From Candidatus Latescibacterota bacterium (GTDB lineage Bacteria > Latescibacterota > Latescibacteria > Latescibacterales > Latescibacteraceae): a DNA stretch of 8,792 nt. The first letter of the stretch is position 1. Each line of letters begins with the position of its first letter. The notes beneath the pieces were generated by a model, which saw only the letters and a list, made by a program, of their open reading frames with translations, was not told the origin of the DNA and made no database searches. Where the stretch lies: contig JABHYP010000712.1 of assembly GCA_018656855.1 (NCBI GenBank), positions 1 to 8,792 on the forward strand, in the 5' to 3' direction. The position numbers and the translations under genes were made by a program. This document shows, piece by piece, positions 6,956 through 8,792 of this stretch.

Positions 6956-6965
6956 AATTCTTTAG

Positions 6966-7124
6966 ATTAAACACGACATCAATCCCGGCAGGATAGCTAA
7001 ATCCATGAATTCATGCAATAATGCCATAACCTTCAAAGATTTCCATCTTGCTTCCGGTATTTATTTCTATCGGCTGAAAACGAGAGAATTTGCGAAAAAC
7101 TTGAAAATGCTTCTGATCAAGTAG
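6966..7124 (+). pseudogene. Remnant of a type IX secretion C-terminal sorting domain
   Basis: The plus-strand frame from just after a TAG at 6963 to the TAG at 7122-7124 encodes 52 residues. The last 37 or so match the end of T9SS type A sorting domains: AITFKDFHLASGIYFYRL, then KMLLIK at the extreme C-terminus, as in the common pattern F-x-x-x-LASGxYFYRL-x-x-x-x-F-x-x-x-x-KMLLxK. A complete domain has about 80-90 residues and sits at the end of a large secreted protein. Here the first half of the domain and the whole passenger are missing, and there is no start codon or ribosome-binding site in a sensible place. It is therefore a dead 3' end. It implies that the genome has, or had, substrates of a type IX-like secretion system. 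It ends 14 bp before the frr terminator. Confidence 0.7.
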
Positions 7125-7137
7125 AACACCATCCTGC

Positions 7138-7165
7138 AAAAAAAAGGCACCCGCTACCGGGTGCC
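7138..7165 (-). terminator. Rho-independent terminator of the tsf-pyrH-frr cluster
   Basis: Read on the minus strand, GGCACCCG (7165-7158) pairs perfectly with CGGGTGCC (7153-7146) around a 4-base loop. It is followed at once by eight T residues (7145-7138). It lies 30 bp past the frr stop, so frr appears to be the last gene of the transcript. Confidence 0.96.
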
Positions 7166-7195
7166 TATCTCTTGTTCCTGTGACTGCCACTTTAT

Positions 7196-7753
7196 CTAAA
7201 CAGTCATAACCTCTTCTTCTTTCGCAACGACTATCTCATCGATTTTGGAAGTATACTTGTCAGTAAGCTCCTGGGTTTCCTTTTCTCCTCTGTGACGGTC
7301 ATCCTCAGGAAGCTCATGGGCTTTCTCTGCAGCGCGGAGTTTTTCTATCGCTTCACGCCGTATGTTGCGGATGGAGACTTTCGTATCCTCACCATTCTTT
7401 TTGACAATCTTAATTATCTCCAGGCGGCGTTCCTCTGTAGGCTGGGGAATCATCAAGCGAATAACATGACCGTCACTGTTAGGTGTTAGTCCGAGATCGC
7501 TTGCGTGGATTGCTTTTTCTATGTTCTGGAGTATATTCGGCTGAAAAGGTTGTATCATGATAGTCTTGGCATCGGGAACGGAGATATTTGCCACGTGCTT
7601 GAGTGGAGTCTGAGCACCGAAATAATCAACCTTTATCATATCGAGCAGAGTGGTTGATGCCCTTCCGGTACGGATTTGCGATAACTCATGATTAAGATGT
7701 TCGATAGCTTTTTCCATATGCTCGACTGTCTGTTTCTTGATTTCTTTATCCAT
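7196..7753 (-). CDS. frr: Ribosome recycling factor
   Basis: With release factors and EF-G, this protein splits the post-termination ribosome so that subunits can be reused. Starting at the ATG at 7753, it has 185 residues (MDKEIKKQ...), the classic length. Hallmarks are the three-helix bundle with LSQIRTGRAS (about 24-33) and the beta-sandwich insertion (LLDMIKVDYFGAQTPLKHVA). The C-terminal helices carry VSIRNIRREA and DDRHRGEKETQELTDKY. The start is set by AAGGAG at 7761-7766, which is 7 nt from this ATG but only 1 nt from the in-frame ATG at 7759. Its start lies inside the end of pyrH (8-bp overlap), so translational coupling is likely. A strong terminator follows. In many bacteria uppS or cdsA comes next; here the cluster ends at frr. 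Confidence 0.98.
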   Translation of the reverse strand: MDKEIKKQTVEHMEKAIEHLNHELSQIRTGRASTTLLDMIKVDYFGAQTPLKHVANISVPDAKTIMIQPFQPNILQNIEKAIHASDLGLTPNSDGHVIRLMIPQPTEERRLEIIKIVKKNGEDTKVSIRNIRREAIEKLRAAEKAHELPEDDRHRGEKETQELTDKYTSKIDEIVVAKEEEVMTV

Positions 7754-8468
7754 TAACATTCTCCTTTACAACAGTTCCGACCGGTTCGCCGTTTATCGCC
7801 CTGATAAGTGTTCCTTCTTTAATAAGGTTAAACACGACAATTGGGATGTTGTTCTCACGGCACATGGCAATAGCGGTAGCGTCCATGACCAAGAGATCGC
7901 GGTTAAGTACTTCATTGAAAGTAATGGTGTCGAATTTCTTTGCCGAATGGTTTGTTACGGGATCGCTGTCATATACTCCGTCAACCTTGGTGCCCTTAAG
8001 CACAACATCCGCTCTTATCTGGGCGGCCCTGAGCGATGCTGCGGAATCGGTTGAGAAGAAGGGATTGCCTGTTCCGCCTACAAATATTACAATATTTCCC
8101 TGTTCAAGATACTGGATTGCATATCTCTGGTTGAACGGTTCGGTCAGTTCCTCAACTGCCCGCGAAGATAGAATTCTTGACTCGATACCGGTTCTTTCAA
8201 GTCCTTCCTGAAGTGCAAGGCCGTTGATCATGGTAGCGAGCATTCCCATTGAATCTGCTGTTACACGGTTCATCCCGTCATGAGATGCCTTGAGCCCACG
8301 AAAAATGTTTCCGCCACCAACAACAACAGCTGTCTCTACACCGAGATCGTGCACAGTCCTGATCTGATTGCACAATGATGTTATAGCATCACTGTCAAAA
8401 ACTGAGCCATGCTCTCCCGAAAGAGCCTCGCCCGAGAGCTTTAAAAGAATTCTCTTGTAGACCGGCAT
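7746..8468 (-). CDS. pyrH: UMP kinase (uridylate kinase)
   Basis: Phosphorylates UMP to UDP with ATP in pyrimidine nucleotide synthesis. It is a hexameric cytoplasmic enzyme of the amino-acid-kinase fold. At 240 residues it has the standard bacterial length. The phosphate-binding KLSGEAL is at residues 10-16, VGGGNIFRG at 50-58 with R57, and the UMP-site ADSMGMLATMINGLALQ at 71-87 with D72. GGTGNPFFSTDSAA (131-144) and KGTKVDGVYDSDP (158-170) complete the family signature. The ATG at 8468-8466 is preceded on the minus strand by AAGGA with 9-nt spacing. It sits 21 bp after tsf and overlaps frr by 8 bp, the widespread rpsB-tsf-pyrH-frr order, and was probably transcribed from a promoter outside the window. 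Nothing is missing or unusual. Confidence 0.98.
   Translation of the reverse strand: MPVYKRILLKLSGEALSGEHGSVFDSDAITSLCNQIRTVHDLGVETAVVVGGGNIFRGLKASHDGMNRVTADSMGMLATMINGLALQEGLERTGIESRILSSRAVEELTEPFNQRYAIQYLEQGNIVIFVGGTGNPFFSTDSAASLRAAQIRADVVLKGTKVDGVYDSDPVTNHSAKKFDTITFNEVLNRDLLVMDATAIAMCRENNIPIVVFNLIKEGTLIRAINGEPVGTVVKENVNG
7761..7766 (-). promoter_or_regulatory. Ribosome-binding site deciding the frr start
   Basis: AAGGAG on the minus strand lies within the last codons of pyrH. It gives 7-nt spacing to the ATG at 7753 and only 1 nt to the upstream ATG at 7759, so the shorter 185-residue product is preferred. Confidence 0.85.
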
Positions 8469-8489
8469 GAATCTGCATCCTTAAACGGT

Positions 8490-8792
8490 TTATTTGCCAA
8501 CCTCATAACGTGTGAACCGGCTGATAACGATATTCTCGCCGATAGACGTCTTAAGGTCGTTTAAGATATCCTGTATTGTTGTTTTTCGTGATTCATCCCG
8601 TATATAAATCTGGTTCAAAAGGCAGGATTCCGCAAAGAATTTTTTCAGTCGGCCCTCAACAATTTTATCAACGAATTCAGGTTTCTTTCCCTCGTTGAGC
8701 GCCTGGTTTTTATAAATTTCCTTCTCATTTTCGACAATCCCGGGGTCGACATCGTCTCCGGAAATGGAGATCGGGTCGGCTGCGGCGATGTG
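8490..8792 (-). CDS. tsf: Translation elongation factor Ts, C-terminal part (5' end outside window)
   Basis: Guanine-nucleotide exchange factor that regenerates EF-Tu-GTP. The minus-strand frame from the right edge to the TAA at 8492-8490 gives the last 100 residues. It begins in the conserved HIAAADPISIS segment and continues through ENEKEIYKNQALNEGKKPE, VDKIVEGRLKKFFAESCLLNQ and the closing IGENIVISRFTRYEVGK. These are typical of the second dimerisation/core subdomain and the C-terminal module. The gene is cut by the window edge, not broken. It is the first visible member of the tsf-pyrH-frr cluster, with pyrH starting 21 bp downstream. rpsB would be expected just upstream. Confidence 0.97.
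   Translation of the reverse strand, partial: HIAAADPISISGDDVDPGIVENEKEIYKNQALNEGKKPEFVDKIVEGRLKKFFAESCLLNQIYIRDESRKTTIQDILNDLKTSIGENIVISRFTRYEVGK

Overview
The window carries seven recognisable genes, one unidentified gene tail, two non-coding heptamer-repeat tracts, and a 700-bp stretch holding two gene remnants. The organism is a bacterium of moderate GC with AT-rich gaps. A remnant of a type IX secretion sorting domain, a formylglycine-type sulfatase and a Tat-exported AGE-family sugar epimerase fit the FCB assemblage (Bacteroidota, Latescibacterota, KSB1 and relatives). Latescibacterota-like is my best guess, but this window alone cannot settle it.

Layout on the plus strand. Positions 3-386 are the C-terminal end of an unidentified protein. 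A degenerate 7-bp repeat tract (about 382-548) runs up to the argG ribosome-binding site. argG (567-1769, arginine biosynthesis) is followed, with overlapping or nearly overlapping starts, by an S1-family sulfatase (1778-3283). lysS (class II lysyl-tRNA synthetase, 3358-4905) follows after 74 bp. There is no obvious terminator within this block, so argG, the sulfatase and lysS may be co-transcribed.

The convergent gap 4906-5134 holds a second, more degenerate heptamer tract. It repeats the order of short blocks seen upstream of argG.

On the minus strand lie a Tat-signal AGE-family epimerase/isomerase (5135-6493) and then a gene-free stretch (6494-7195). By hand translation, that stretch contains the 3' end of a PAS/DUF438-type gene (minus strand) and the 3' end of a type IX sorting domain (plus strand). 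Their missing 5' ends face each other across an AT-rich scar with a GC-rich hairpin. A strong intrinsic terminator (7138-7165) then closes the conserved translation/nucleotide cluster tsf-pyrH-frr, read right to left from the window edge.

Working together: tsf, pyrH, frr and lysS are housekeeping genes for translation and UMP phosphorylation, and argG makes argininosuccinate. The sulfatase and the exported epimerase are consistent with scavenging sulfated glycans, though they are on opposite strands and not one operon. The most unusual content is non-coding: two loci with in-register degenerate 7-bp repeats, one of which appears to supply the stop codon of the gene before it.
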